A stretch of 64,000 nucleotides of DNA. It comes from Nonomuraea candida (lineage in GTDB: Bacteria; Actinomycetota; Actinomycetes; Streptosporangiales; Streptosporangiaceae). The notes beneath the pieces are model-generated. The model made no database searches. It worked only from the letters and a program-made list of their open reading frames with translations, and was not told the origin of the DNA. A program made the translations under genes and the position numbers. Within the stretch, counting starts at the first letter, position 1, and every line of letters starts with the position of its first letter. Location of the stretch: positions 164,203 to 228,202 of the forward strand of contig NZ_JOAG01000006.1 of NCBI RefSeq assembly GCF_000725485.1, given 5' to 3'. Positions 55,922-64,000 of the stretch are shown piece after piece.

Positions 55922-58441
55922 TCAGCCGCAGGTGGGGTTGATCGCGCCGGTGAGCGCCTGGTGAGCGTCGCGGACGCGCTTGACGTCCGGCTTCGTGATC
56001 GCCCTGTCGTAGGTCATGAGGCCGTTGATCTCGGTCTCGACGTCGATCGTCTGGGTGTAGATGGCGGCGCTGAGCTGCTCGCAGGCGTGCAGCCGGGCGA
56101 GCTCGCCGATCATGCGCACGTACCGGTCGGTGAGGGCCCGCGGGTCGGGCTCGACCGCGTAGCCCCAGCCGCCGCCGGTCCAGGTGTGGCCGACGACGGG
56201 CAGGGCCAGGCCGCCGTACTCGCCGATCACGTTGGCCCGGTTGCCCGACGGCTTGCCGGGGTTGCCGGGGCCGGGGTAGATGTGGAAGTCCTTGACGTCG
56301 CCGTTGCCGCCGTCCACGGCGCCGCAGCAGTTGATGCCGCTCATGTTGTTCACCAGGCGCGAGGGGTCCCAGCTCTTGACCAGGTCGGCGATGCGCGCCT
56401 GGTCGTACTGGCCCCAGCCCTCGTTGAACGGCACCCACATGACGATCGACGGGCTGCTGCGGTGCTGGTCGACCAGCTCGCGCAGCTCGGCCTCGAACTG
56501 CGGCCTGTCGGTGGTGCGGACGGCCGACGGCATGTCCTGCCAGACCAGCAGGCCGAGCTTGTCGGCGTGGTGGTACCAGCGGTCGGACTCGACCTTGACG
56601 TGCTTGCGCACGGCGTTGAAGCCGAGGGCCTTGGTCTGCTCCAGGTCGTAGCGCAGGGCCTCGTCCGTGGGCGGGGTGTAGATGCCGTCGGGCCAGAAGC
56701 CCTGGTCGAGCGGGCCGATCTGGAAGACGGGCCGCCCGTTGAGCAGGATGCGGTTGCCGGCGACGGAGATGGAGCGCATCCCGAAGTACGACTCCACCTT
56801 GTCGTGCTTGAGCCTGACCTCCAGGTCGTACAGGTGGGGGTCGTCGGGCGACCACAGCTTGGGGTCGCGCACGGGGAGCCTGAGCTCCTGGCCGGTCCGG
56901 CCGCGGACGACGCCGACGACCTTGCGGCCGTCCCTGGCGATCACGGTGGCGGTGCCGGGCGAGCCGTGCACGGTGACGTACAGGGCCTGGCCGCGCAGGT
57001 CGGGGGTGGTGTCCACGCGCTCGATGCGCTCCTCGGCGACCGGCTCGATCCAGACGGTCTGCCAGATGCCCGACACGGAGGTGTACCAGATGCCGCCGGG
57101 GTTGAGCCGCTGCTTGCCGATGGCCTGGGCGCCGTTGTCGGTCGGGTCGTGCACGCCGACGACCAGCTCCTGCTTTCCGGAGCGCTTGAGCGCGCCGGTG
57201 ACGTCCACGCTGATGCGGTCGTAGCCGCCCTTGTGCGTGGCGACCCGCTCGCCGTTGACGTAGATGGTGGCGTCCCAGTCCACCGCGTCGAGGTGCAGCA
57301 TGAGCCGCTCGCCGCGCCAGGTGCGGGGCACCTCGAACGTCCTGCGGTACCACATGCGCTCCTCGTGCCGCCCGATGCCGGACAGCTGCGACTCCACCGG
57401 GTACGGCACCACGATGCGTTCGGGCAGCTCCTTGCCGATCGGCGCGGCCTCGCCCTGCCGGGCCGGGGCGAACTGCCAGACGCCGTTGAGGCTGCGCCAG
57501 CGGTCGCGGACGAGCTGCGGCCTGGGGTACTCGGGCAGCGGGTCGTTCCTGTCCACCTCGTCGGTCCACCGGCTCTTGAGCACGTAGGTGGAGGCGTTGA
57601 CGACGTGCGCGAACGGGTAGGCCGCCAGCGGGGCGCCGTCGGCGTGGGTGATGCCGCCGGCGCCGTCGTAGGAGGTGCGCACGGTGCTGCCGGCCTTCGC
57701 CGGGACGGGATGGGCCAGCTTCAGCTCCACGGTCTGCGGGGTCGTGAGCGTGGCGGAGGTGACGGGCCAGGCGGCGGCGCCGACCGTGACGGCCAGCTTC
57801 CGCGCGGCGTCGGCGGGCAGCGCGGCCAGCGGCTTGAGGAAGGTCAGCGTGGCGACGTCGCCGGCGGCGTTCAGCCTGGCGTCGTACGGCCCGTCGGGCT
57901 GGAAGTCGGCGGGCACGGTGAGCGCGTCCATGGGCACGACGGCCTTCGGCCGGCTGGGGCTCTGCCAGCGCAGCCGCAGGTTGGCGCCGCCGTAGTGCTC
58001 GAAGTACTCGACCTTGATGTCGTACTTCCTGCCCGCCTCGAGGGCGATCGGGGTGCCGATCTGCTCCTTGTCCCAGTCGTCCACCCAGTGGTCGATGATG
58101 GGCTGCCCGTCCACCCACAGGCGGAAGCCGTTGTCACCGATGATGGAGAAGGTGTAGGTCTCGGAGTGCTCGGGCGTGATCTGCCCCGTCCACCTGACGG
58201 TGACGTCGTCCTCCCTGCCGGTGAGCAGCTTGAACGTGGGGTTCAGGTCGGCCAGCTCCAGGTTCGGGTCGATGATGCTCGCCTTGAGCTCGGCGAAGTC
58301 GAACTTCCCCGCCGCCGAGGCGAGGTAGTAGTCGCCGCGCAGCCCGTTCCGCTCCACGGGGGCGGCGGTGGCGGGGTTCGTCGGCATCTGCCATAACACG
58401 GACATCAGTACGGCCAGCAGCAACGCGAGGCGCTTACGCAC
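55922..58441 (-). CDS. Secreted glycoside hydrolase family 2 enzyme with PA14 domain
   Basis: 839 aa, GTG with AAAGGA upstream. Signal peptide (KRLALLLAVLMSVLWQM). PA14 domain (about 33-165: GLRGDYYLAS, PEHSETYTFSIIGDNGFRLW, YFEHYGGANLRLRW), then GH2 sandwich domains (RSLNGVWQFAP, MWYRRTFEVPRTW, ERLMLHLDAVDWDATIYVNG) and the TIM barrel with the acid/base Glu in MWVPFNEGWGQY and the likely nucleophile in VIGEYGG. Beta-galactosidase or related activity on sugar polymers outside the cell. Confidence 0.88.
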   Translation of the reverse strand: MRKRLALLLAVLMSVLWQMPTNPATAAPVERNGLRGDYYLASAAGKFDFAELKASIIDPNLELADLNPTFKLLTGREDDVTVRWTGQITPEHSETYTFSIIGDNGFRLWVDGQPIIDHWVDDWDKEQIGTPIALEAGRKYDIKVEYFEHYGGANLRLRWQSPSRPKAVVPMDALTVPADFQPDGPYDARLNAAGDVATLTFLKPLAALPADAARKLAVTVGAAAWPVTSATLTTPQTVELKLAHPVPAKAGSTVRTSYDGAGGITHADGAPLAAYPFAHVVNASTYVLKSRWTDEVDRNDPLPEYPRPQLVRDRWRSLNGVWQFAPARQGEAAPIGKELPERIVVPYPVESQLSGIGRHEERMWYRRTFEVPRTWRGERLMLHLDAVDWDATIYVNGERVATHKGGYDRISVDVTGALKRSGKQELVVGVHDPTDNGAQAIGKQRLNPGGIWYTSVSGIWQTVWIEPVAEERIERVDTTPDLRGQALYVTVHGSPGTATVIARDGRKVVGVVRGRTGQELRLPVRDPKLWSPDDPHLYDLEVRLKHDKVESYFGMRSISVAGNRILLNGRPVFQIGPLDQGFWPDGIYTPPTDEALRYDLEQTKALGFNAVRKHVKVESDRWYHHADKLGLLVWQDMPSAVRTTDRPQFEAELRELVDQHRSSPSIVMWVPFNEGWGQYDQARIADLVKSWDPSRLVNNMSGINCCGAVDGGNGDVKDFHIYPGPGNPGKPSGNRANVIGEYGGLALPVVGHTWTGGGWGYAVEPDPRALTDRYVRMIGELARLHACEQLSAAIYTQTIDVETEINGLMTYDRAITKPDVKRVRDAHQALTGAINPTCG

Positions 58442-58529
58442 GGGGGGTCCTTTCGAAACGCGCCGATCAGGTTCGGACAGCTTTTGACCCTGACACGCTC
58501 CAAAGTAAGCACCGGCGGAGCGACCCGGT

Positions 58530-58562
58530 CAAGATTTTCGATCAAATTCGTTCTCGTTCGGT
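58530..58562. promoter_or_regulatory. Candidate DeoR operator between the GH2 and DeoR genes
   Basis: A rare A/T-rich patch with repeated TTCG steps (GATTTTCGATCAAATTCG, then TTCTCGTTCGG) lies in the divergent intergenic region. DeoR-type repressors usually bind spaced repeats, so this is a plausible operator for both directions. Confidence 0.4.
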
Positions 58563-58603
58563 CAGAGGTGAACCGGCGTTGGCCGATCGACTATGATCGG
58601 GCC

Positions 58604-59404
58604 GTGAGCGACACGCAGAGTGACGGACGCAGGCCCGTGTTCGCCGCCGAGCGACGGCAGCGCATCCTGGAGCTGGTGCGTGCCAACGGCGCCGTGTCGC
58701 TGCGCGAGCTGGCCCAGGCCGTGCACTCCTCCGAGGTCACCGTCCGCCGCGACCTGCGCGCGCTGGAGTCCGAGGGCCTGCTCAACCGCCACCACGGCGG
58801 CGCCACCCTGCCGGGCGAGCTGTCGCGCGAGGCCGGCTACGCCCACAAGGTCTCGCTGGAGTCGGCCGAGAAGGCCGCCATCGCCGACCTGGCCGCCGCC
58901 CTCGTCGAGGACGGCGACGCCATCGTGGTCGGCCCCGGCACCACCACGCAGGAGTTCGCCCGCCGCCTGACCCGCCACTCCGAGCTGGCCGTGGTGACCA
59001 ACTCGCTGCTGGTCGCGCAGGTGCTGGCCGCCTCGCCGCGGGTGGAGGTGATGCTGACCGGCGGCACGCTGCGCGGCTCGATCCTGGCCCTGGTGGGCAG
59101 CGCGGCCGAGGGGTCGCTGGCCGGGCTGCGCGTGCGCAGGGCCTTCGTCTCGGGCAACGGCCTGAGCGCCGAGCGCGGCCTGTCCACGCCCAACATGCAG
59201 GTGGCGGGGGTGGACCGGGCGCTGGCGGCGGCGGCCGAGGAGGTCGTCGTGCTGGCCGACCACACCAAGGTCGGCGTCGACACCATGGTGCAGACCGTGC
59301 CGCCCGACCGCATCGACCACCTCGTCACCGACGACGCCGCGCCCCGTGACGTGCTCGACGAGCTGAGCGCGCGCGGGGTCCGGCTGCACGTCGCCCCATT
59401 CTGA
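58604..59404 (+). CDS. DeoR-family transcriptional repressor
   Basis: 266 aa from GTG 58604. The N-terminal HTH has ERRQRILELVRANGAVSLRE and SEVTVRRDLRALESEGLLNR, followed by HGGATLPG. The sugar-phosphate-binding domain has VGPGTTTQEFA, VTNSLLVA, LTGGTLR and LADHTKVG. It probably controls the divergent GH2 gene and the ABC ATPase gene immediately downstream in response to a sugar phosphate. Confidence 0.88.
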   Translation: MSDTQSDGRRPVFAAERRQRILELVRANGAVSLRELAQAVHSSEVTVRRDLRALESEGLLNRHHGGATLPGELSREAGYAHKVSLESAEKAAIADLAAALVEDGDAIVVGPGTTTQEFARRLTRHSELAVVTNSLLVAQVLAASPRVEVMLTGGTLRGSILALVGSAAEGSLAGLRVRRAFVSGNGLSAERGLSTPNMQVAGVDRALAAAAEEVVVLADHTKVGVDTMVQTVPPDRIDHLVTDDAAPRDVLDELSARGVRLHVAPF

Positions 59405-59469
59405 TCGAATGTGACAATTCCGTTACTGGATTGTTTCCTTCCTCGATCACTATCGAGGCGGAGGCAACC

Positions 59470-60960
59470 GTGCTGCAGGTGGCTGGCGTTCTCAAGGCGT
59501 TCCAGGGTGTCGTCGCCCTCGACCACGTCACCCTGTCCGTACGCGCCGGCGAGGTGCACGCCCTGGTCGGCGGCAACGCCGCGGGCAAGTCGACGCTGGT
59601 GAAGGTGTTGTCGGGCGTCCATCAGCCGGACGCGGGGGAGCTGCGCTTCCTCGGGGAGCCGGTCAGGTTCGCCGGGCCCGGCGACGCCAGGCGGGCCGGG
59701 ATCGCCACCATCCACCAGGAGACGAACCTCGTGCCGACCATGAGCGTGGCCCGCAACCTGCTGCTGGGCCGCGAGCCCAGGGGGCGGCTCGGGCTGATCG
59801 ACTCGGCGGCCGTGCACGCCCGCGCCGCGGCGGAGCTGGCCGCGTACGGGCTGGAGGTGGACGTGCGCCGCCCGCTCGGGTCGCTGGGCGAGGGCGCCCG
59901 CCAGCTCGTCGCGCTGGCGCGGGCCGCCTCGGCGGACGCCCGCCTCGTCATCATGGACGAGCCCACCACCGCGCTCGACCACGCCGAGCTGGAGACGCTG
60001 TTCGCGGCCGTCACCCGGCTGCGCGAGCAGGGCCGCTCGGTCATCTACGTCACCCACCGTCTGGAGGAGCTGTACGGGATCTGCGACCGGGTCACGGTGC
60101 TGCGCGAGGGCCGGGCCGTGCACACCGGCCCGCTGGCGGGGCTCGACCGGCTGCGGCTGGTCTCGCTCATGCTGGGCCGACCCTTCCACCCGGCCCCGGC
60201 CGCGCCGCAGGCGGGCGAGCCCGCCGAGCCCGCCGACGCGCCCGTGCTGGAGGCCAAGGGCCTGACCCGCCACCACATGCTGGACGGGGTGTCGCTGGCG
60301 ATGCGCGCCGGCGAGGTGGTCGGCCTGGGCGGGCTGCTCGGGGCCGGGCGCAGCGAGACCGCGCGCGCCATCGCCGGCGTGCTGCCGGTGGACGCGGGCC
60401 AGGTCACGGTGGCCGGCGCGCCGGTGCGCAAGTGGTCGATCAGGAGCGCCGTGCGCGCCGGGATCGGCCTGGTGCCGGAGAACAGGAAGACCGAGGGCAT
60501 CGTGCCCACCCTGTCGGTGCGCGACAACATCGCGCTGGCCGCCCTGCCCCGCCTGTCGCGGGCGGGCATCGTGTCGGACGCGCAGGTGGACGGCATCGTG
60601 GCGACGTTCATGCGGCGGCTGGGCATCAACGCCGTCTCGCCCCGGCAGCCGGCCGGCGAGCTGTCGGGCGGCAACCAGCAGAAGGTGCTGCTGGCCCGGT
60701 GGCTGGCCATGCACCCCAAGGTGCTGCTGCTGGACGAGCCGACCCGGGGCGTGGACGTGGCGACCAAGCTGGAGATGCAGGCGCTGCTCGACGAGCTGGC
60801 CGTGGACGGGCTGGCGATCCTGCTGATCTCCTCCGACGTGGCCGAGCTGGTCGGCAACTGCGACAGCGTGGTCGTGCTGCGCGACGGCGCGATCACCGAG
60901 CAGCTCACCGGGCCGGAGGTCACCGAGGACCGCCTGCTGGCCGCCCTGGCCAAGGACTGA
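59470..60960 (+). CDS. Sugar ABC transporter ATP-binding protein (two ABC domains)
   Basis: 496 aa from GTG 59470 (GGAGG 5 bases upstream). First domain: Walker A GGNAAGKST (consensus GENGAGKST), signature LGEGARQLVALARA, Walker B VIMDEPTT. Second domain: degenerate Walker A LLGAGRSE, signature LSGGNQQKVLLARWL, Walker B LLLDEPTRGVD. RbsA/YtfR type, energising import of a pentose or galactofuranose-like sugar. The partner binding protein is the truncated gene at 54949-55860. No permease is in the window. Confidence 0.9.
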   Translation: MLQVAGVLKAFQGVVALDHVTLSVRAGEVHALVGGNAAGKSTLVKVLSGVHQPDAGELRFLGEPVRFAGPGDARRAGIATIHQETNLVPTMSVARNLLLGREPRGRLGLIDSAAVHARAAAELAAYGLEVDVRRPLGSLGEGARQLVALARAASADARLVIMDEPTTALDHAELETLFAAVTRLREQGRSVIYVTHRLEELYGICDRVTVLREGRAVHTGPLAGLDRLRLVSLMLGRPFHPAPAAPQAGEPAEPADAPVLEAKGLTRHHMLDGVSLAMRAGEVVGLGGLLGAGRSETARAIAGVLPVDAGQVTVAGAPVRKWSIRSAVRAGIGLVPENRKTEGIVPTLSVRDNIALAALPRLSRAGIVSDAQVDGIVATFMRRLGINAVSPRQPAGELSGGNQQKVLLARWLAMHPKVLLLDEPTRGVDVATKLEMQALLDELAVDGLAILLISSDVAELVGNCDSVVVLRDGAITEQLTGPEVTEDRLLAALAKD

Positions 60961-61023
60961 CCGCCGCCCCCACGGCCGCGGGCCGCCTCCGCCGGGCTGC
61001 GCCCGCCTGCCGCCTCCGCCGGG

Positions 61024-62355
61024 TTACGGCCGCGGGCCGCCGTCCTGCTGGGGCGGGCCGCCGCGGCGGGCGATGACCGACCAGAGCCAGGAGAGCTGCC
61101 CCGCCACCTGGTCGAGCCGGTGGTACAGCCGCGGCGGGACGTGCGGCAGCAGCGACGAGTGCCGCAGGCCGAGCAGGTCGAGCACCTGGTACGACGGAAG
61201 CTCCAGGTAGCGCGGCAGGCTCTCGTACCAGCGGGCGCTGTTGCGGGCCGCCTTCTGCGCGCGCCGGATCGTGCGCCTGCGCTCCCGCCCGTAGTACGCC
61301 AGCGCCCGCTCCAGGGTCGGCTGGGTGGTCAGCGCGTGAACCAGGAAGGAGGCGTCGCCGAGCGCGAGCGCGGTGCCCGCCCCGACGGAGTAGTGGGTGG
61401 TGTGGGCGGCGTCGCCGACCAGGACGAGGTTGCCCCGGTGCCAGCGCTCGTTGGTCAGCGTGCGGAAGTTCAGCCACCGCGCTCCCCCGCTCTCCCCCGG
61501 CAGGCCGGCCTCCGGGCGACCGGCGCCCGCCTCACCAGCGCCCGCCCGACCGGCCGCCGTCAGGCCCGCGCCCGCCCGGCCCGGGCGGGGCGGGGCCGTG
61601 TCCGGGCTGGGCGGGGCCGTGTCCGGGCGGCTGATGAGCGGATGGCCGTCGAGGATGTCGGCGAAGAGCTTCTCCAGCAGGGCCAGGCTGTCGGCCTCGT
61701 TCGCGCGGTCGAACCCGAGCCCCGCCCACGTCTCCGGCGCGCACTCGATCACGCAGGTGCTGTGGTCAGGGCTGTAGCCGTAGCCGTAGCACCAGATCCA
61801 CCCGTGCGGCGTCGTGGCGAAGGCGAAGGTGAAGGACTCGAACACCTTCGTGGTGCCGAGCCACAGGTAGAGGTTGCGCCCGGTCGCGACGCGGGTGCCG
61901 AAGTGGCCGGCGTGGCGCTCGCGCAGCCCGCTGTTGACGCCGTCGCCGGCGACGATCAGGTCCGCGCCGGCCAGCTCCTCCTCGCGGGCGATCTCGCGCT
62001 CGTACTCCAGGGTCACGCCGAGGGAGCGGGCCCGGTCGGCGAGGATGCCGAGCAGCCGGGCGCGGCCGATGCCGAAGCCGCCGTCCCAGTAGTCGATGCG
62101 GACCCTGGGCCGGTCGGCGATGTGCGCCGCCCAGGTGTCCCACCGGATCGAGCTCTCGCCGATCGCGGCGGCGGACTCGGGGTCGAGGGCGTGCAGGCTG
62201 TGGTAGAGGTCGTCCCAGTAGGTGACGCCCCAGCCGTACGTCGAGCCCTCCGGGTCACGTTCGTAGACCGTGATGTCCTGTGACGGGTCCTGCCGTTTCA
62301 GCAGGATCGCGAAATACAGGCCGGCGGGTCCGCCGCCCACGCAGGCGATCTTCAC
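61024..62355 (-). CDS. FAD-dependent monooxygenase (salicylyl-CoA hydroxylase-like)
   Basis: 443 aa. FAD motifs: VGGGPAGLYFAILLKRQDPS (GxGxxG), LIVAGDGVNSGLR, and LVLVGDAAHTTHYSVGAGTA (GD motif). YERDPEGSTYGWGVTYWDDL resembles the N-terminal domain of salicylyl/anthraniloyl-CoA monooxygenases. Residues about 245-290 are a Pro/Ala/Gly/Arg-rich insert not expected in the fold. The reductase half of the two-domain relatives is absent. It likely hydroxylates an aromatic or CoA-linked substrate. Confidence 0.82.
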   Translation of the reverse strand: MKIACVGGGPAGLYFAILLKRQDPSQDITVYERDPEGSTYGWGVTYWDDLYHSLHALDPESAAAIGESSIRWDTWAAHIADRPRVRIDYWDGGFGIGRARLLGILADRARSLGVTLEYEREIAREEELAGADLIVAGDGVNSGLRERHAGHFGTRVATGRNLYLWLGTTKVFESFTFAFATTPHGWIWCYGYGYSPDHSTCVIECAPETWAGLGFDRANEADSLALLEKLFADILDGHPLISRPDTAPPSPDTAPPRPGRAGAGLTAAGRAGAGEAGAGRPEAGLPGESGGARWLNFRTLTNERWHRGNLVLVGDAAHTTHYSVGAGTALALGDASFLVHALTTQPTLERALAYYGRERRRTIRRAQKAARNSARWYESLPRYLELPSYQVLDLLGLRHSSLLPHVPPRLYHRLDQVAGQLSWLWSVIARRGGPPQQDGGPRP

Positions 62356-62400
62356 ACGAGCCCCCTTGTGTAGTCATTTCGCTACACAGCGTAACAAGGG

Positions 62401-63420
62401 CTAGTAGACAGAGATGTGCGGGTGGTCGTAGTGGTTGGCCGTGTTGCCGCCCCGGTCGGACATCGGGCGCCACACGCCGGTCCTGACGTGCCAGATCCGC
62501 TGGCGGAAGATGACGTACATGATGCCCAGCCGCCGGGCGTTCTTGATCGCCCAGGCCGCGATCTCGTCGCCGCGCCGCATCTCCGCCTCCGACGGGTACG
62601 CGCCGCCCCGGCTCAGCATGAAGTCGCAGGCCCGGCCGAGCGGATGCTCGCCGCCGTCCTGGATGGCCCGGTAGCAGCCGATCCCGTACGGCACCTCGAA
62701 CCGCTCCTGGATGAGCTGCTTGACCAGCCGCATCCGGGGCGTGATGTTGTCGGCCCCCTCGGGGAGCTGGGGCACGAACGTGCCGTCGGGCCGCGCCCCC
62801 GGCGCCGTGTAGAGCTGATCGATCTTGTCCTTGATCTTCTCGATCTGCTTCTCGGCCTTCTTCTTGCGCCGCTCCAGCTCCTCGGTCGTCCGGTCGAGCT
62901 CCTCGGCGCGGGCGGCGGCCTCCTCCTCGGCCCGCTTGCGGGCGTCCCTGACGGCCGCGTGGCCGCTCAGCCTGGCGTCCTGCTCGTCCACCAGGTGCCG
63001 GCTCAGCGCCATCCTGGCCAGCAGCGAGGAGGGGTCCTGCCGGCCGGCGAGCAGGGCGAGCGGGCCGGGCTCCCCGCCGGTGTAGCGGGCGATGGCCATC
63101 GCGCGCAGCTCGGTGGCGTGGTGGTCGAAGACCTCCTGGGCGGCGGCCAGCCGCTCGCGCGCCGCCTTGGCCGCGCGGTCGGCCTTCTGCCCGGCGATCC
63201 GGCTGTCGTAGTACTCGGTGATCAGCTTGTCCGCGTCCTTCTGCAGCGCGGCCAGCTCTTTCTTCAGCCGTTTGACGGTGGGCTTGGGCTCGGCCCCCGC
63301 CGGGGCGGTGGTGACAGCGGCGGCTACGGCGGTGGCGGCGATGCTGGTGGTGGCGAACAGCAGGACCGCCGTGAACGCGGCGGCGGGGACACGCAGCCGG
63401 GCGGAAGACGCAGCCGCCAC
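62401..63420 (-). CDS. Secreted coiled-coil protein with M15-like C-terminal domain
   Basis: 339 aa. Signal peptide (AAFTAVLLFATTSIAATAVA), a long coiled coil (about 50-215: VKRLKKELAALQKDADKLIT, ELERRKKKAEKQIEKIKDKI) and a C-terminal domain with HPLGRACDF and HYDHPHISVY, the metal-binding His/Asp pattern of D-Ala-D-Ala carboxypeptidase-like (ARB_07466/M15-like) domains. The coiled coil recalls NlpC-associated cell-wall proteins. Probably a cell-wall remodelling factor. Confidence 0.78.
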   Translation of the reverse strand: MAAASSARLRVPAAAFTAVLLFATTSIAATAVAAAVTTAPAGAEPKPTVKRLKKELAALQKDADKLITEYYDSRIAGQKADRAAKAARERLAAAQEVFDHHATELRAMAIARYTGGEPGPLALLAGRQDPSSLLARMALSRHLVDEQDARLSGHAAVRDARKRAEEEAAARAEELDRTTEELERRKKKAEKQIEKIKDKIDQLYTAPGARPDGTFVPQLPEGADNITPRMRLVKQLIQERFEVPYGIGCYRAIQDGGEHPLGRACDFMLSRGGAYPSEAEMRRGDEIAAWAIKNARRLGIMYVIFRQRIWHVRTGVWRPMSDRGGNTANHYDHPHISVY

Positions 63421-63491
63421 TCTTCTCCTAGGTTACGGGCATGAGCTAATCGGGCGGGGGGACGCCCTATTCGTCGCAAGATAGTAGGGGA

Positions 63492-64000
63492 TCACCCGTC
63501 CCGGCGTGCAACTTCCGGCTCATCCCGCTCGCGGTCCCTGCGTACCCTGCGCACCACGAGCTGCCGTCCGACCAGCACCGATCCCGGCACCACCACGAAC
63601 CCCAGCAGGCTGGAGCCCAGCCCGAGACCGATGTCGGCGTCCAGCAGGCCGTCGCCCTCGCCGCCGAGCAGCGGCAGGCCGACCGACACGCTGACCGAGA
63701 CGGAGATGAGCGGCTCACGCTCCCTCGACGGGGCCGGCTCCGGCGCGCTCGTCGCCGGAGGGCGGGTCGCGGGCGGGTGGTCGTCGGGCCGGGAGGTGGC
63801 GGGCGGGCGGGTGCTCGGGGCCGGCCCGCCGGACCGGGTGGCCTCGCGCGTCGGCTCGCGGGTGGGTTCCCGGGCCGGCTCGCGGCCGGTCTCTCTGGTC
63901 GGCTGCCGGGTGGGCGCGCGGGCCGCCTCGCGGGGGGGCTCGCGGGTGGGCGGGCGCGTGATGGGGCGGCCGGTGGGGGCGGCCGTGCCCGGGGGCGGGG
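63492..64000 (-). CDS. Partial Pro/Thr/Arg-rich membrane or secreted protein
   Basis: The 3' end of a gene whose start is beyond the window. The visible N-terminal part is low complexity with repeated REPTRE/ATRPPA units. It is followed by PLISVSVSVSVGLPLLGGEG, a hydrophobic segment (GLGLGSSLLGFVVVPGSVLV) and a basic tail (RRVRRDRERDEPEVARRDG). Looks like an extracellular stalk with one C-terminal membrane anchor. Confidence 0.6.
   Translation of the reverse strand, partial: PPPGTAAPTGRPITRPPTREPPREAARAPTRQPTRETGREPAREPTREPTREATRSGGPAPSTRPPATSRPDDHPPATRPPATSAPEPAPSREREPLISVSVSVSVGLPLLGGEGDGLLDADIGLGLGSSLLGFVVVPGSVLVGRQLVVRRVRRDRERDEPEVARRDG

Noticed and set aside
55370..58396. A 1008-codon + strand frame opposite the GH2 gene
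   Set aside because: The GH2 protein on the other strand has clear domains and catalytic residues; the opposite frame is compositional.
1..64000. tRNA genes and CRISPR arrays
   Set aside because: No T-arm-like GGTTCGANTCC with matching acceptor and anticodon arms, and no regularly spaced identical repeats were found by eye.

Overview
The window is high-GC actinomycete DNA, probably Streptosporangiaceae-like (inferred from codon use and gene content, not proven). It holds two units. Positions 1 to about 55,090 are the larger part of an integrated temperate siphophage; its left end lies outside the window. Positions about 55,090 to 64,000 are host chromosome. The junction lies inside a host sugar-binding lipoprotein gene, which the prophage truncates.

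Phage left arm (1-15,246, + strand): a replication and nucleotide-metabolism operon. It has a RecB/Cas4-like nuclease, a DnaB-like ATPase, an endonuclease VII, a primase that reads as broken by two frameshifts, a metallophosphoesterase, a class II ribonucleotide reductase, family A DNA polymerase, ThyX, dCMP deaminase and a thioredoxin-like protein. It also carries a secreted RlpA-like/CAP protein and a run of tiny membrane proteins. Most genes overlap by 1-4 bases. A 17-base repeat, TACTGGAAGTTGGTAAC, sits just before the starts of many of these genes.

Phage centre (15,247-29,420): first a leftward regulatory block (DUF397, XRE/DUF5753 and DUF6879 proteins), then a rightward Lsr2-like gene, then about 1.3 kb of non-coding DNA with an rRNA-leader-like box, repeats and an operator-like palindrome. 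After that comes a rightward operon of small, often cysteine-rich proteins that includes ArdA antirestriction, a DUF3987 protein and a methyltransferase-like protein. Two copies of a 37-base hairpin with compensatory base changes lie in this operon.

Phage right arm (29,432-53,286, - strand): the late operon, read right to left. In order it has HNH endonuclease, CHAP hydrolase, small and large terminase, portal, scaffold, capsid, connectors, a papain-like protease, tail terminator, tail tube, frameshifted tail chaperones, tape measure, minor tail proteins, a holin-like protein, endolysin, holin and a collagen-like fibre. GC hairpins separate many of these genes. A repeat-rich spacer at 53,287-53,711 is the best cos candidate. 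The integrase (53,712-54,974) abuts the host junction.

Host part: the truncated sugar-binding protein, a PA14/GH2 glycosidase, a DeoR-type repressor and a sugar ABC ATPase form a carbohydrate-use cluster whose permeases are not in the window. Further right are a FAD monooxygenase, a secreted coiled-coil M15-like protein and a partial Pro/Thr-rich membrane protein.
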